DNA of 64,000 bases, taken from positions 28,413,349-28,477,348 of the forward strand of contig CM038702.1 in NCBI GenBank assembly GCA_021613375.1. The letters are read 5' to 3'. The notes under the pieces are model-generated. The model saw only the letters and a list, made by a program, of their open reading frames with translations. It was not told where the DNA came from and did no database searches. Below are positions 48,871-62,439 of this stretch, piece by piece. Both the position numbers and the translations under genes were made by a program. Numbering within the stretch: position 1 is the stretch's first letter; the number at the start of each line of letters is the position of its first letter. This DNA is from Megaleporinus macrocephalus (lineage: Eukaryota > Chordata > Actinopteri > Characiformes > Anostomidae).

Positions 48871-49015
48871 GGTTGTTTTTGTTACGGTGCCTTTAAGACC
48901 GATATATGTTAACAAGCTTTATTCTGATTAGCCATCCTAATTCAAACAGTTAATTCAGTAGTCTGGGCTCAAACACTCCTTAAAACAACATGACTGAATG
49001 GGCAGAGATGCAGGC
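48871..49015. repeat. Possible dispersed-repeat fragment
   Basis: GTTACGGTGCCTTTAAGACC, then TTCTGATTAGCCATCCTAAT and GACTGAATGGGCAGAG have the style of a fish dispersed repeat, but I cannot delimit or name it. Confidence 0.3.
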
Positions 49016-50377
49016 TGAATAGGTGGATTTATGCAAAAGTTTAAGAACAGTTTTTGGAGCTTATTTGTCATATATGGTCTGGAAAGCTTTTAAACTTTGA
49101 CACTATTTAGCTGCTACATCATACATATAAAAAAAGAACCAAACAAAGTTGTATTCCATGATAGGGCCCCTTTTACCTTATACAGTATCCAGTGTTGTTG
49201 ATGTCACCCAGACAGAACATTTCTGGAAAAGAAACTTACTGCTGACTTTTTTATTCAGATTTTTTAAAACCAAACTTGCAAATGAATTGCAGGCTTTGTT
49301 ATGGATCAGTACTGTAAAACCTAATACTGTGTGGTTCCAGTAATCAAATTCTGGCATGGCGTGATATTTCATACGTGCAAAAGTTTAGATTAGGTTAGAT
49401 TACATGTTTTTGCTTTTCTAAGTGTAAGTTAGTTCCCCTATAGAGAACACACCTCCTCACACTTTAATGCATGAACAAAGTTTATTTGCTAAAACTTTAA
49501 CATTACATATAGGGTAAAAAATAAGAGGTATAATATAGTATAATAATAAGTGTTACTTATTTCAGTCAACAAAACATGTACATTGACACGGGGTTTAAAC
49601 TTTTTCCAGCACACGCACACTCACACACTCACACAGAGTGGTGGAACTGGTGTTAGCATCGGTGGGCTGTGGTTTTTACAGATGTTGAAGGTTTTTGCTT
49701 GTGAAAAGTAGCTGCGCTGGAGTGAGCATCAGCGTTTGAGCAGCTCAGCTGTCCATTAGCAGCCCCCATTAGCCTGGCAGGCAGCGAGGAGTTGAGGAAG
49801 TGGACTCAGAAACATGGCTCTGCTGACAGTGACATTATCTGTCACCCACTCTACAGAGCACATGCCCTGGGCACTGTCAATGGCCGAGATAAAATTGGTC
49901 CGTTATGAACATTGCTGCCGCGTGAAGTGCATTACATAAGCCTCTTCAGATGGACCCTGCACCTGAGAACAGGACTAAAGTACAAAACAGCCCCTCTATT
50001 TCTTCCTTTCTTTCTTTCTTTTATTTATTTTTTTCTTTGGTTCCAAACACCAGTGAGACAGTCCTTTGCTCCTTCTTCTGTAACGGCCAGCCCAGGGGCT
50101 CGGCTGTGTATATGGGCATTGGAGTTTTTTATAAATGTATCTGAATGCAGAATTCATGAATTAGAAATGTGGGCAGTGTCCATGTGTTAAGCAGTCTGTG
50201 GAAGCTGATGCTATTGACCTCAATTCAAAAGCTGACTTATAGCTTATAGCTTGAGTGACTGAATGGCAGTTAACAGAACTGAAAAAACTCCTGGAAAAAA
50301 AAGCTGTTGTTGCCTCTATTAGTTTAAATAAGCAGGTCTGATGCACTAAATATTAAACCATACTGTTCACGTCCTGT
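49016..50377. other. Intron sequence; short CTTT tract
   Basis: A CTTT-rich tract lies at about 50002-50040. Nothing else is recognised. Confidence 0.4.
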
Positions 50378-50625
50378 GTCCATGCAGCCTGTATATAAGG
50401 AAACTATGCTGCAAAAACAGCCCAGTTTGAATCCATTATCTCTGTGAAGTTGCATATATTTCCATATATCTACCTATTCAGCCTACAGCAGTTTAGCCCC
50501 GCCTCTGTTGAAGTCAGGAGAAGTGTTTCACCCACGACTGCTTTTTGAATGATGCTCAAAACAGCCAGTTAGCACAGCGCTCATTAACGTACGTCAATCT
50601 AAAAGGTACAGTGACCAAAACAAAA
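50378..50625 (+). mobile_element. Dispersed repeat, copy 1 of 2 in the intron
   Basis: Shares an ordered set of strings with 55608-55850: GCTGCAAAAACAGCC, ATATATTTCC-type AT stretch, GCCCCGCCT, then CAAAACAGCCA or a variant, and TCTAAAAGGTACAGT. The two copies are in the same orientation and diverged. No coding potential is seen. Confidence 0.65.
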
Positions 50626-52139
50626 CGTTTGTTTATAGATGCATATATAAAAGGATAAAAAGAAGAGAAAAGAGCATAGAGGCCTTTTTAAGCACTTTTC
50701 AACCTAATCTGTATTTTCTGCACCTGTATGGATGATCATTTTCTTTTGCTGTACAATTGTTAAAGTGTAACAGTACAGAACTAAAAAAATAGGAAAATAT
50801 CTGGTTAACAAAAGCTGTATACATTCCGTATTTCTCTGAAACAGTAAATATATTTTGTGCGTATGTTTTATATTTGCTTTATAGAATCATATACATCAGT
50901 TGCCAATTCATGTCTATTATAACTGTTTTAGTGGGTACAGGCAGTTTGTGTTAGGTGCAGGGAAATGTGTTGAAATTACTGTCTATGTTAATCAGCTGCA
51001 GATGTGGCAGGTAGAGATTACCTACTCTACTTCCACTACCTACTCTACTTCCACTGATTTTTCAGCATGACTGCATAATTTTGTGGTTGAGATGTAAACA
51101 AAGTTATTTGGTTTGAGGTGAAATAGTTAATTGCCTACTTTTCTTAACGGCGGTAGTGAACTAGGAGGAACAATGTGATTACGTTCCGAGTTTCATGTGT
51201 AATGTTTTACTTGTTGTTTGATATAAATAAAGGTCACAGTTAGTAGGTAATAAGCTTAAATAAATTATTAATTGATGCTGATGATGGTAAAATACTGTTA
51301 GATAATTTAAAAAAATAATCTGTCTTGTAGCTCTCCAGCATGGACTTTAAAACTCATATTATAGGCCAATGCTCATATATTTAAACTATCTTAGTTTTTG
51401 TGTACTGACTGTAAGGAGCATTAAACCCTTTAGACGTTTAGTTCCTATCACTAGCTCTGTGAACAGTTCAGACTTGCAAGACTTTCACAAGATGCTCTAG
51501 AAGGAAGCATTTCACATCAAACCACTTTGAATGACTTTCTTGATACGCTTATGCAGAAATTCAACAATCAAACAAGCCATTTGTGGGTCACTTATATCGT
51601 GATGAGGCAGGTCCACTTAAAAACCCGCTTTATCTTAGGCCGAAGTTTCTGAATCAAGCATCAGAGACACTTTGAAAATGTTGGACTGCCATCCAGCTGT
51701 TCTTACTCGCACTGTTGTTGATACGCATTCCGTTTACGAACTTACCAGCTGATTAGGTGAGTTGCAGTCATCATTTTCTAATGTGTGCCTGAGGCATTTT
51801 TCCGTCCCCATCTGAAGAACTATAGGATTTACAGTAGCTTCATATTCTTTCAGTGTTTTTCTTCTCTGCAATAAATGGAAGGATAATAGATTAGGTTTGA
51901 AGGAGCGAAAGGGTGTGCTAGGATCTATTTGAGGAAGAACAATGTTCTCTCACTGACGCAAATGGTGTTCCATGGAGACCGTGAGTATATTTTGGTGCCA
52001 TGATTTTTTTTTCTTCAGTGGAGGGAGCTTAATCTCGATTCCTCCCAACCTGCTAGAAATGCGGGGTAAGTGGGTAGAGTTTTCAACCTGCCGGGCCTCA
52101 TTAGAAATGTTTTTTTTCAGTAAACGGCGGTTTGAAGAA
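50626..52139. other. Intron sequence without recognised features
   Basis: AT-rich. CTACTCTACTTCCACT is duplicated in tandem near 51030-51056. Nothing else is recognised. Confidence 0.4.
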
Positions 52140-53170
52140 GCAGTAAAATAGAGGGAGGGGGGTTGATTGCACCGCTCTCTCAGCTCTGAAGCTAATGGTT
52201 TCCTGTCATAAGTGGAACATATTCCTTCACATGCGGTTCTGTTCCACCTTTACCTGCCGCGGCCTCTCACTCCGAAAGAGTTTTAAGCTGCGCCAGAGTG
52301 TTTTACACACGGAAGGTTGTTTTCTTCCTCCTGCGGTTCTCTGTCTCTCTCTTTTGCTCTTTCTTGGTCTCTCTCCCCCTCTTTCTAATTGGCCTCGTCT
52401 GCATTGCTGCAGCAGACAGAGAGCGCTTTGACATCGGCAGGGCCAGCACTCTGTATTTCACTTGTAAGGGGCCTTGCGTCCGGCCTGTCTGTACCCAGGC
52501 TGGAATGTGTAGCTTCAGCTGTCTTGCCTGCTCGGCCAGCCGCCTGCCAAAAACCTCATCCATTTTAAAAGTGAGAGCGGCCAGGGCCTCTCTAAACATG
52601 ACTAGCTATAATTACACAGGTAGTCATTCTCATGGAGAGCCCTAGCAAGGCTACAGCTGATTCCGAGACGTTTGCGATCGGGGAAGTCTACTGAAAATGT
52701 CTGAGGCGCAGATGAGTTTTACAGCCATATCTTTTGAGCTACGGTTCCTTCTCTGCTCAGTAATGGCTGCCGGCAGTTAAGTTTCTTACAGGATCCGGCA
52801 CGATGCAAAGTTTTTCCACTACACTAAGCAATAGACGATCAATAGACAAAACTTCGCTTAATTGTGTTTCTGTTTGTGTTGACATGCACATACCTTAGAT
52901 GGAATGTGTGTGTTTGCCACATGTATTTCAGAGAGCTTCGTTGCCCATGGCTGCTGAGAGGCAGCATGTTATTTTAACCTGCACTAGCCGGGGCCCAGTG
53001 TGCCTCTCTCTCGTAGGACTCCCGCTAGCCATCCATATGAGCTCCATGCCCCAGACAAGGCTTGTCTTGTTACCCCACTCAATGGTGTGTTTTAGTTTTG
53101 AAAATGTGCCAAGCAGATTGAGAGTGGGCTGGGGGGAGCGGCTGGTGCAGGTCTGAGGGTTGAGCCGGCC
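52140..53170. promoter_or_regulatory. Candidate intronic conserved or enhancer region
   Basis: About 1 kb is distinctly less AT-rich than the rest of the intron and lacks simple repeats and transposon signatures. Open frames run on both strands (for example 52298-52645 and 52303-52599) but without domains, as expected from the composition rather than from coding. A regulatory role is a guess to be tested by conservation. Confidence 0.3.
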
Positions 53171-55607
53171 ATCAACAAGAAGTATGTCTGTACATCCATG
53201 TATTTGTCAGAGCGTCTGTCGTACGGCTTTGCTGCTTTAAAAAGAGTTTCGGGGTTGAGGCAATGTTTGTCTTCTCTGTTTGATTTTGTGGCAAAGTGCG
53301 CTAAATTCTGTAGCAGACCCACTGATTTTGGAGAAATTTTGGAAATTTGCTCAGAGAGTGGGCTGGCTGATGAGCTGAAACCCAGCCACAGATACCCAAG
53401 ACTTGGATCAAGTCAAAAAAGTCAGAGGATCTCAGCCCTGTTCAGTGTACTAAACAAATAGGCCATACTTTTTATCACAATATAATTACATATAACACTG
53501 TTTGAGATAGTAAGTAAGTAATCTGGGCTAGTCCAGGAATTATTCTTTAATATTTTCTAACTTTTCAACAGGTGCAAAATAGTAAAAAAATAAATGGAAT
53601 AATGTATAGACAGGCTTTACAAAACCGATTTAGTAAGCCAGTCACACAATATTATTTTGTTGTAATCAACGTATATTCCACATTGTTTGTATATTCTTGT
53701 GGACTAAATAATAATATGTAATTTCAGAGTTGCATCTGTTTAGTATAACATTTTGGAGCATGTTAGCTAGTGTTTGACTATCGGTATCAGCTAGTTATTT
53801 GGTCTCTATTAACGCCCTAACAGGTTTATTATTTACTAAATAGGAGTTATCCAAATCACAGAAACCTTTATGGCTTTCTAACCTGGCCTATGCATTTCGC
53901 GCAACTGGTATTGTTGTTTGTTGAGTCTTTGCTTATCAATATCAGGAAGTGTTGTTATGTTCTTCTGAGCGGCTCTTTGGTAAGAACAGAAGGAGCCGAG
54001 CCGAAATCCCTTTCCAAAAGCCAGTAACAAAAGATATGTGTTGAGGTGTTAGCTTCCTTAATGGCAAAATAAGGAGAATTTGTTGGTTGCTGTTTAAACA
54101 CTCAATTCAAAGTTGGTGAGAGAGCACAAGAGTGGTGGAGCAAGCTCTTGATATTGTTGGTTTATTCCTTGAAGAGCGCAGCAATCTCCAAGTTGTGCAC
54201 ACACCTCTGTGATGTCGTTACACAGAAACCTGTCTGTAGATGAACCTATGTCAAAATTGCTTTCTAACACTTGTCCTGCCGGCCAGGACAATTTTGAAAT
54301 GGACAATTTTTTTCACCTGAATGTGAAAGCGCTGCACCACTTAAGGTGGAACGGAAAGTTTGAATCAGAAGCTTTGTTGAATTTCTCAAGTCATTTGTAG
54401 GTACATCCTATTTAGTTGTGCCTGCGACTGTCAGCTGCAGCTAGAATTTGGAAAATATAACATTCGTCATTCGTTCTTCAGTACCAGCTGGTCTTTTGTG
54501 AGGTGTTATTCCAGGACATAGACACCGGAGGAAAGAGAACTGCTCTAGTTATCCATGCTAGACAATTCATTTAATTATGCTGCCTCCAAAACAAAGTAAA
54601 CAACTTCATATGCAACAGAGTAGACAGAAGGAAGTGATGCTGCATTTACCTTTAAGCAGAAAGGAAGCATCCATTACTCCCATGACACCCATGTTTGGCC
54701 AAACAGGCTAACGTTAGCATGGTTTGCATTGCTTGCAGATCGTGTTATGTGCACCTGTTTGTGGTATACTCAAGCCATGCCACACGGTACATGGCATTGA
54801 TAACCACAAATAAACGAAACAGTATTTTTTTTAGGCTTTCTGATGAGCCACCACTTCCATGTGGAAGAATCACGTAATGTTGATACATATAAAATGAAGT
54901 AAGCTGCTTGGCTAAGTGTTGCTTCACACTGGAGCCTTATGTGCTTGTGTTTTCACTTATGCAATTAGTCTTATAACAACAATGTGGTATATAGCGGTGA
55001 TGAATAAGGCATGTGGAGCTGCAGTGAACCTAAACAATAGCTTTTTATTTTGAGAAACTACAACGTCCACAGGCAACTGAACTTAAACTTCCACAGCACA
55101 ATAGATTAGGGTGAGCCGAATGGCACCTGAGATAAACAGTACTGGTTTGAATACGGTCATAAAAGTCTACTGATTACTTGTTGACTGGGGTCATATATAC
55201 ATGGTGGCTGATTGATGTGGATGTACATGGTTGGCAGCAGTGTGTTGTGGAAGTGTTTAAAGCAAATTAAAAATACTTTAATTTTTATAGCTGAGAACTA
55301 TCTTAGGACGTGATTTGATTTCTCCAGTGGATTCAGATTTGCCGTAGTTTTTCTGTATCCATTGCTCTATTGACCTACTCTCTGTGATGTGTGCTTGATA
55401 TGATTACTTTGGGGTATAATTGAGGGGTGGGGTTGAGGAGGCTATAAAATAGTTTAGCTCGGGGGTTCATGACCAAGTTAATCCGGCCCTGCGGAGAGGT
55501 ATGTAGGGATTATCCTTGAGGGGTTACATTGTTTTCCCTGTGATGTTTTTTTTCCTGTGACTTAAGGAAAGGGTCTTAAAAACTCCCTTGATCCATATAA
55601 GCAAACA
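53171..55607. other. Intron sequence without recognised features
   Basis: AT-rich with a few short open frames and no recognised repeat. Confidence 0.4.
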
Positions 55608-55850
55608 AAGCTGCAAGAACAGCCTGAATTCATAAAACAAATAATTTACATATATGCACTTATATGCATATATGCAGTCTACAGAAATTGAACCCCGCCT
55701 ACTCACGCTGAAGTTACAAGTAGTATTAGTGAGGGTTGTTTTGGAATAAGGCCCTGAAAAGCCTAACCAATCAAAACAGAGTTCACTGACATACTGTATA
55801 TCCGTCTAAAAGGCACAGTAGTGAAAACAGCTTGTTTAACAGATGAAGAG
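55608..55850 (+). mobile_element. Dispersed repeat, copy 2 of 2 in the intron
   Basis: Contains AGCTGCAAGAACAGCC, an ATATATGCA-rich stretch, GAACCCCGCCTACTCACG, CCTAACCAATCAAAACAG and CGTCTAAAAGGCACAGTAG in the same order as copy 1. Confidence 0.65.
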
Positions 55851-57616
55851 AGGTTTAAAAATGGTCATGTAAAATGAGTCACAGCTGGTTCATAAAACTT
55901 AACAAATGCCAAAAGTGGGCCTTTGGGAACAAATAAAGAATACAAGAACATTTTTTCATAGTTTACAGGATCCCTCAAGCCATACTAGTAAAATTGTGTT
56001 TTAGTGCAGTTTACCATGTGCTGTATATTCCTCTCTGTTATGATTAATGAATTTGTGCTGTGTGAAAAGTTCACAGAATGCTTGAGCAAGGTCTGCTGCT
56101 TGGTAGATGGGTTGGTAGGATGAGTGATTGGTCACTATACAGTTAAATGTCTTACATTCTCTGACAGTGGCAAATCTTTTATATTAAAGCTAGACCTTTA
56201 ATTAGAAATATATAAATGTCAATACTCAGCCAAACCATGAGGAAAACATACCTTTTTGATAAGTTAAACAAAGACATTTTAAAGCTTCTTCAAAACATTG
56301 CATGTTTTACTTGAAGCTTGCGACAGACTGGCATATATTTGACCTTTCAGCTCTGGTGTAGCGCTGCTACCACAGTTTTCCATTTTCTGTGGCTTTCAGG
56401 AAGCCTGCAGTGATGTTTTTTTTATCACAAAATTGGTCCCAACTCTGGAAATCTAAATGCGATTAGTTAATTCCTCTGTCACTTTGTAATTATGCTGATG
56501 GTTAAACTAATGTGTCAGGACTTGCTCCTGGATATGACAGAGAAAAGCAGTGCCTGATTTCAGGAATTTAACCCCATGGCCTCCACTTAAAACCTTATAA
56601 TGAAAGAAGTGTACTGTTGTAATACTTACAGCTTTTACATGCAAGCACAATTATAGAATGAACAAAAAATTACAACATTCTCTGTTTTAGTTCTCAGAAA
56701 TCATTAGTCTTCCTCTGAAAACCTAGAAGGCCCTGAGGGTTCCCCCTCTGGAAACAGCAAGCTACAGTCCACTAGTAATGTCTACCAACAAATGCTAATG
56801 TGCATTGCTTGGCATTTTTCTTGTACCACTTTCACTGTTTCCAGCCTTTCCAGCTTTTTTCAGCATTTAATCCAGATGGCTGTGCCATTGCGTATACAAT
56901 TGCTTGTATAATGACGAGGCACACAGCTGGTAGCGTTTTCAGTCTGTTGTTAGTTAATGAGCATATGAAACTCAGTGTGTAGACACCTGGGTAAAGTGCA
57001 TAACTCAGCTAACTATAAGAAGCTCATTCTGCTGCCAGCTGTGAGTTATGTGTGAGAAGTTGCCCCCTCGACGGGTATATCCGGGGTTGTGTTGACTCAA
57101 ACCCACTGTGCTCTACCCTCATCGCACATCCTGGCCACTGAGATGCAAAAAGCAACGATGGCATCTAATGTGATGAACGCAGTTATGACATGGCCGCCGC
57201 GTATACCTTCTTCAGTAAATTAAGTGGCTGTAATTGGTTGCTTTGTGCTGTAAATATGACAGAAGAATTACATTGAGACTTTTCTCTTTGCTGAGAAAAT
57301 TGCTACAATACATTCATGCATATGTAATGCGTGAATACATGCATTCATTATGGAGTTGGGTTATTACGATATGCATGTTGATATAATTTTTTTAGATATG
57401 TGGGCTTTAAGACAGTATACATTGTGAATCAGCTACAGTCAGAATTTATGCTGCTAAATTATTTGTGATATTAAACATACTGAGAAAGTTTTAAAAACAC
57501 TGAGCGATATTTATGAGATACAAATGTCCATGTGCTGCAACAGAAACCGTTTAGACTTTGTACACATTTAATTTGTATTAAATCCTATTTGTATTAATTA
57601 CTGAGTAATACCATGG
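55851..57616. other. Intron sequence without recognised features
   Basis: AT-rich. No repeat or coding signal is recognised. Confidence 0.4.
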
Positions 57617-57957
57617 TGCTGTCACGCCTCCCGTCCATGTGCCCTTGTTTATGTCCTGTCCATGTGTTTCTGTTTTGTCGCATGCTCCCTGTCTCCGCCC
57701 TTGCCCCACCTTGCACACCTGTTCCCCATCGATGTTTAGTCTCGTCACCTGTTCCCTCTTGTTAGCCCGTGTATATATACCCAGTGTTTGCCCTATGTCT
57801 TGGTTGGTCATTTTCGTGATGTGTAGGTTATCTAGTGGTATGTCGTTTCGTGCTTTGGTTTCCAGTCTGTTTGTCTTTAGTTTATTTTTGTTCAGTTAAA
57901 GATACTTTTTACTTAAAGCTTGCGCTTGTGTCTGATTCAGCTTCCTACCATGACAGG
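57617..57957 (+). mobile_element. Dispersed retroposon-like repeat, plus orientation
   Basis: Begins GTCACGCCTCCCG and ends near CCATGACAGG. CACCTGTTCCCTCTTGTTAG followed by GTGTATATATACCC and, near the end, TTGCGCTTGTGTCTGATTC are the landmarks shared with the reversed copy at 12441-12960. Here the GTATATATA site is short, so the microsatellite is private to the other copy. Confidence 0.7.
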
Positions 57958-59696
57958 TGCAAGTTATTCAGAGTGGTTTGTTCAAAAGGCTAAATTATAA
58001 ATATACTTACCAACTTTTTACCATGGTGGGGATAGGAACCAGGCATCACAACGTCTCTTAACACAACTATAGCCATTTTATCCACTAACCACACTGACCA
58101 GTTACCCTGAACTCATCTTGTGAGTTTTTTAAATGTGATATTAATCATGGTAAATAATGGTGTAGTAGTAATAGTTGTCTATTATTTAGCTATAGAACAC
58201 ATTTCATGGGATTTTAAACATATGTTTTATGCAAGGACCTTACATGATATACAAAACTATCCTGAAAAAAAAACTATCCTTAGGTATCAGACAGTGTTTT
58301 CATAACCATCTAACCTAATAAGTTTCTGTGATGGAGCTTTTAGGTGGCATCAAAATCTTTAGCTGTCTGCTTCCTGTCACCATCAGAGTGAACAACTCTG
58401 ACTTCAGCATGGAGCATTTCACAGTATTTTAGCAATTAGAGACAAATTCATGTTGGCATCTCCATTTTGTTGTATAAAAAACCAACCAACCCCGGGCTTG
58501 AATATATGCATGGTTACAAGTGGGTAAGTTGTAGTGCCTTGGTGCAGATTGTAGTCTAGTCTCTGGCTAAGAGGAATTTTTCAAGCATTTCGCATTGTTG
58601 CCAGTGCACAGTGTGATTTAATCCAGACCTGCACTTAACCTCTGCGCAACAAAATTGTTTTATACCGTTTTACTACCAATGGGTGTGCTTCATATAAGCC
58701 TGCTAACTGCTCATTGTGTGTTAACTATGTTATGAAGCCATTGCACAGATTGCTTCAGTGAGATCACAAATATTGGCTTGACTGATATAATCAGCTGCTG
58801 CTGAGGCCACACAGACATATCAGTATTAAAATGTTCTCTGATATATGAGCCCTTGCAACAAAAAGCAGTTAATGTGAGAGTTCTTGTACAAATCCTATAA
58901 GTGTGGTATGATGTTGTTTGATGTCCTGTATTAAAATAAATGGCTCATTAAAATGTAAATAAATAATGTTTGGCTTTTTTATGTAAAAAGTTGTACATAA
59001 AAAAGTAGAAAACATTATATATAGTTTTTATATAGAGACTCATTTAGTGGCCTGTTTTCCATTTCATAAAGTGGATGTCTCTGATCAAGGAAAACTGTCT
59101 ACAGAGACTGCAGAGTTAAAAGACACAACATAGTCACTTCTGTGACAGCAGCACAGGCTGAAATGGTTAATCTCAACGCAAAACGTTGATCATCATAACA
59201 ACGACAAGCAAGTGCATATTAACCTAACCTTTAGTGTGAGGATAACATTTTGTAATGGAATAACTCTTTCTATAAGCTTTCTATGGCTATCCAGTTTCAG
59301 AGAATATTTTACATGATCTAATCAAAATAGAGAAAACTATTTGGATTTTTGATGCTCAGCTGCTTATTTCCATCAAGCTCACTTTTGTTTGAGCCAGTTT
59401 TTGTTTATAAAAACTTTAGCATTTCTGGACATCTCTGTACGAGCTCCAGTAAGAGCTGAAATTTGTCCACTTTGTCACATGGTGCTAAATTTATTTTTTA
59501 AATGTGTACAAAAAGTTTTTATTGTAGATTTTTGCAACATTATAGGGTTTTTCAGGCACCCTTTATACAGAGCCTGTGGTGGTGTGCTTATTACTTGACC
59601 TGACATTCAGATGTGAGACGGGCTTAACGGTGTGTTTTATACCAGGGTATGTGTGAATCCTTAAAATCTTCATTTTACTAAGGTTATATGTTGTCG
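57958..59696. other. Intron sequence without recognised features
   Basis: AT-rich. Nothing is recognised. Confidence 0.4.
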
Positions 59697-59928
59697 CTGT
59701 CCAAAGAAAAACAAGCATCTCCAAAATCTCAATGGGAGAGAACAAAAGCTATTGTTACTTTCAATGTAAGTCAATGGATTCAGACATTTCTCCAACATTT
59801 TTGAAGCATTTCTATTGGTTTATTCATCACAAAACTATCAAAGGATATAAACATCAGCTATCGTGTTCCAATAATATAGAAAAATAAAAATCGACAAAGG
59901 TGGAGATGAGTGTTTTTCTTTGGACAGG
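59697..59928. mobile_element. Short MITE with inverted termini
   Basis: CTGTCCAAAGAAAAACAAGC (from 59697), continuing CATCTCCA, is mirrored at the right end, where TGGAGATGAGTGTTTTTCTT runs into TGGACAG (59901-59927). The termini agree apart from a few bases. The interior, about 180 bp, is AT-rich and noncoding. A solo end is at 31820. Confidence 0.85.
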
Positions 59929-60105
59929 GATGATATACTTTGCCAAATTACAGATTTGTAAAACGAAACATTAAAGATTATATTTAAGTGCACATTTATT
60001 AGTAATAATTAGCTTGCATGACACAGGGGCATACATTAAACTATTAAACTACCATTATCTGTTTTTGACCTAAATATAGGTGAAAAGAAGTTTTAACAAT
60101 ATGTA

Positions 60106-61564
60106 GGCCTGGACAATAATTCAATTCAAGTATTTACCGCGATATGTTTCAATAACGGTGATATCATTTTTGCGGTATTTCGATATGTATTATTTACGGC
60201 AGGGGTTTTTTATTGGCCCGCTGAATCACCCTTAATGGCTTGTCGGTACGTTGCAATTGTTCCTTTCAATTGATGGTGGCAGCAGTACATAAATGTATAG
60301 TATGTTTTACCACTGTGTTACGAGGCAAAGTTAAACAAACTTAAGGCTGATTTAAGCTCCCTCTACTTTCAAGCGGCATAACCGTCACTGCCACATACGT
60401 TCTCTGCGTCAGCTCCGTTTACATGGTTGTTAAGCAACGCGTTCAGTAGAGGGCAGTGTGGAGGAAATCAAACATGGCGACAGTAGAGAAGCACATAGTT
60501 CTTTATTTACTTCAAAAACGAAGAAAAACAACGGTTTGTTTCTAACCAACTCGCACAACCAAAACAGCCCCGCTGTTTCTTCTTCGCTGTGTTTGTATGG
60601 AAGTAGTGGTGTCTTGCACTGCCCCCACGCTCTGCAGCGGTATTGCTCCGTCCCGTATTGTTCCGTTAAGCTTTGCGTTAACGTGCAAATTACAGACAAA
60701 ATAAACACAGAGTGCGGACAGAAAGCTCCACGCATATCCGTATTTAACGCTGAGTATAAATGAGCGTTTAAGCTGTTATTTTTCTGACTGAACTCCTGAA
60801 TTTACAGAACTTCATGCAGTGATGGCTACGTCTAAAAAGCGCTAACGCTGCATTTACACTGCTCCGTCGCCTCAATCGGCGTGAACGCGCTTCCCCTCTT
60901 CAGTTGCCGCAAAGGTGCTCCTTGCGTCGTCCAATTATATCACGTGACTGCGCTTCCTGGGGTTACGGGGCAGAGTTGATTAACGCGTGTGGTTTTATAC
61001 AAGTTATATGTCCTGTAAGCATATTCACTTTAGTGTACAGATGTTTGACTGAGTTTCATAATTATCTAGTGAGCAGCATGTCAGCACATGTTCAGACAAA
61101 ACTGTTAGTGCATTGTAACATTTTTACTGCTGCAATTACAGTAAAATTAAATTAATTAGTTAGTAATTATTCATTATTCTGTACATTTGTGGTTTTTCAT
61201 ATTTTTATATATAATGTATGAATAATACTTTGGAAAGAGAGACCGGCCCTTTAGTATTTTAAAATGGTAAAATCTGGCCCCCTGATTTAGAGGATTGTTT
61301 ATTTGACAGGGATGTCATGTTCCTTTTATGTAGACTTTTTATGTTCTTTATCCAGGCTGACACACAATTGTTTTAAATCTGTTCAATCTGTTTACAAAAG
61401 AATAAGAAACTCAGCCTCTGTTGTAGTTTAAAGTTATTTATATTGATAAAGTAGATACTTGGTCATTTTTCTGAGGCCTTTAAATTATTTATATTGATAT
61501 CGTAATTATATCGTATTGACCAAAGTTAAGGATATATATAAATTTTGGCCATATTGTCCAGCAC
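60106..61564. mobile_element. Non-autonomous DNA transposon with GC-rich core
   Basis: The left end GGCCTGGACAATAAT and the right end ATTGTCCAGCAC share an inverted CTGGACAAT(A). Inside each end are GATAT-type motifs (CGCGATATG, GATATC near the left; GATATCG, ATATCG near the right). The 60.36-60.97 kb core is GC-rich with many CpG and contains ATGGCGACA and open frames of 101 aa on both strands at 60430-60763, without a transposase signature. I recall similar dispersed elements in fish. Class (hAT or other) is uncertain. Confidence 0.6.
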
Positions 61565-61998
61565 TAACAATACATAATATGAAATATAAAGTAATGATAC
61601 ATTATCTTAAATTTTTTTGTTATTAACGATTTACACACTGCACTGCACTAAATCCAAGGTACTGACCATCTACACACTGTGTGCAGAAAAACATATTGTG
61701 ACATAATTTATCAAAATAAATCCAGGATAAACATTTTCATATTCATTGACCTCTCAATGTGAATATATTGTACTTTGAAGACTTTAGTAGGGATGCACCA
61801 ATCATGATTTTATGTGGCCATTATTTTTGTTTGCACTAGGCACTAACAAAAAATAATCTAACAAGAAAATAATAATAATACACCATATTTGTGTCACCAC
61901 ATTTGTATCGAATGCTCACCTTATAACATCAGATGCTCACCTTAGAGTATGTGGTTTGTACCTGATGATTTCTCATTCTATTGTATATTATATATAAT
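61565..61998. other. Intron sequence; possible repeat end
   Basis: AGGGATGCACCAATCATGAT near 61789 resembles a hAT-type repeat end. Otherwise nothing is recognised. Confidence 0.35.
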
Positions 61999-62161
<163 letters not shown>

Positions 62162-62439
62162 CACACACATAGTGCATTACAGCATTTATATGATGACATT
62201 AAACCATAAAATATTCTCATATTCTCTTGCTTTGTGTAGACAGTGGTGGTGTTAAAAACATTCTCTTGCTTTATAAAGTGCTATGCGTGTAATTATAACT
62301 ACTTATAAACAACAACACAGGCTTATTCCAAGCATTGTAGGGTATTGTGCATGCCATCTAATGCCCTATTAATGAATCTCTAAAGCATTGTAAATATGAG
62401 ATTCATAGAAAGTGTCCACTGTGCGTTGTTCTGCTACTA

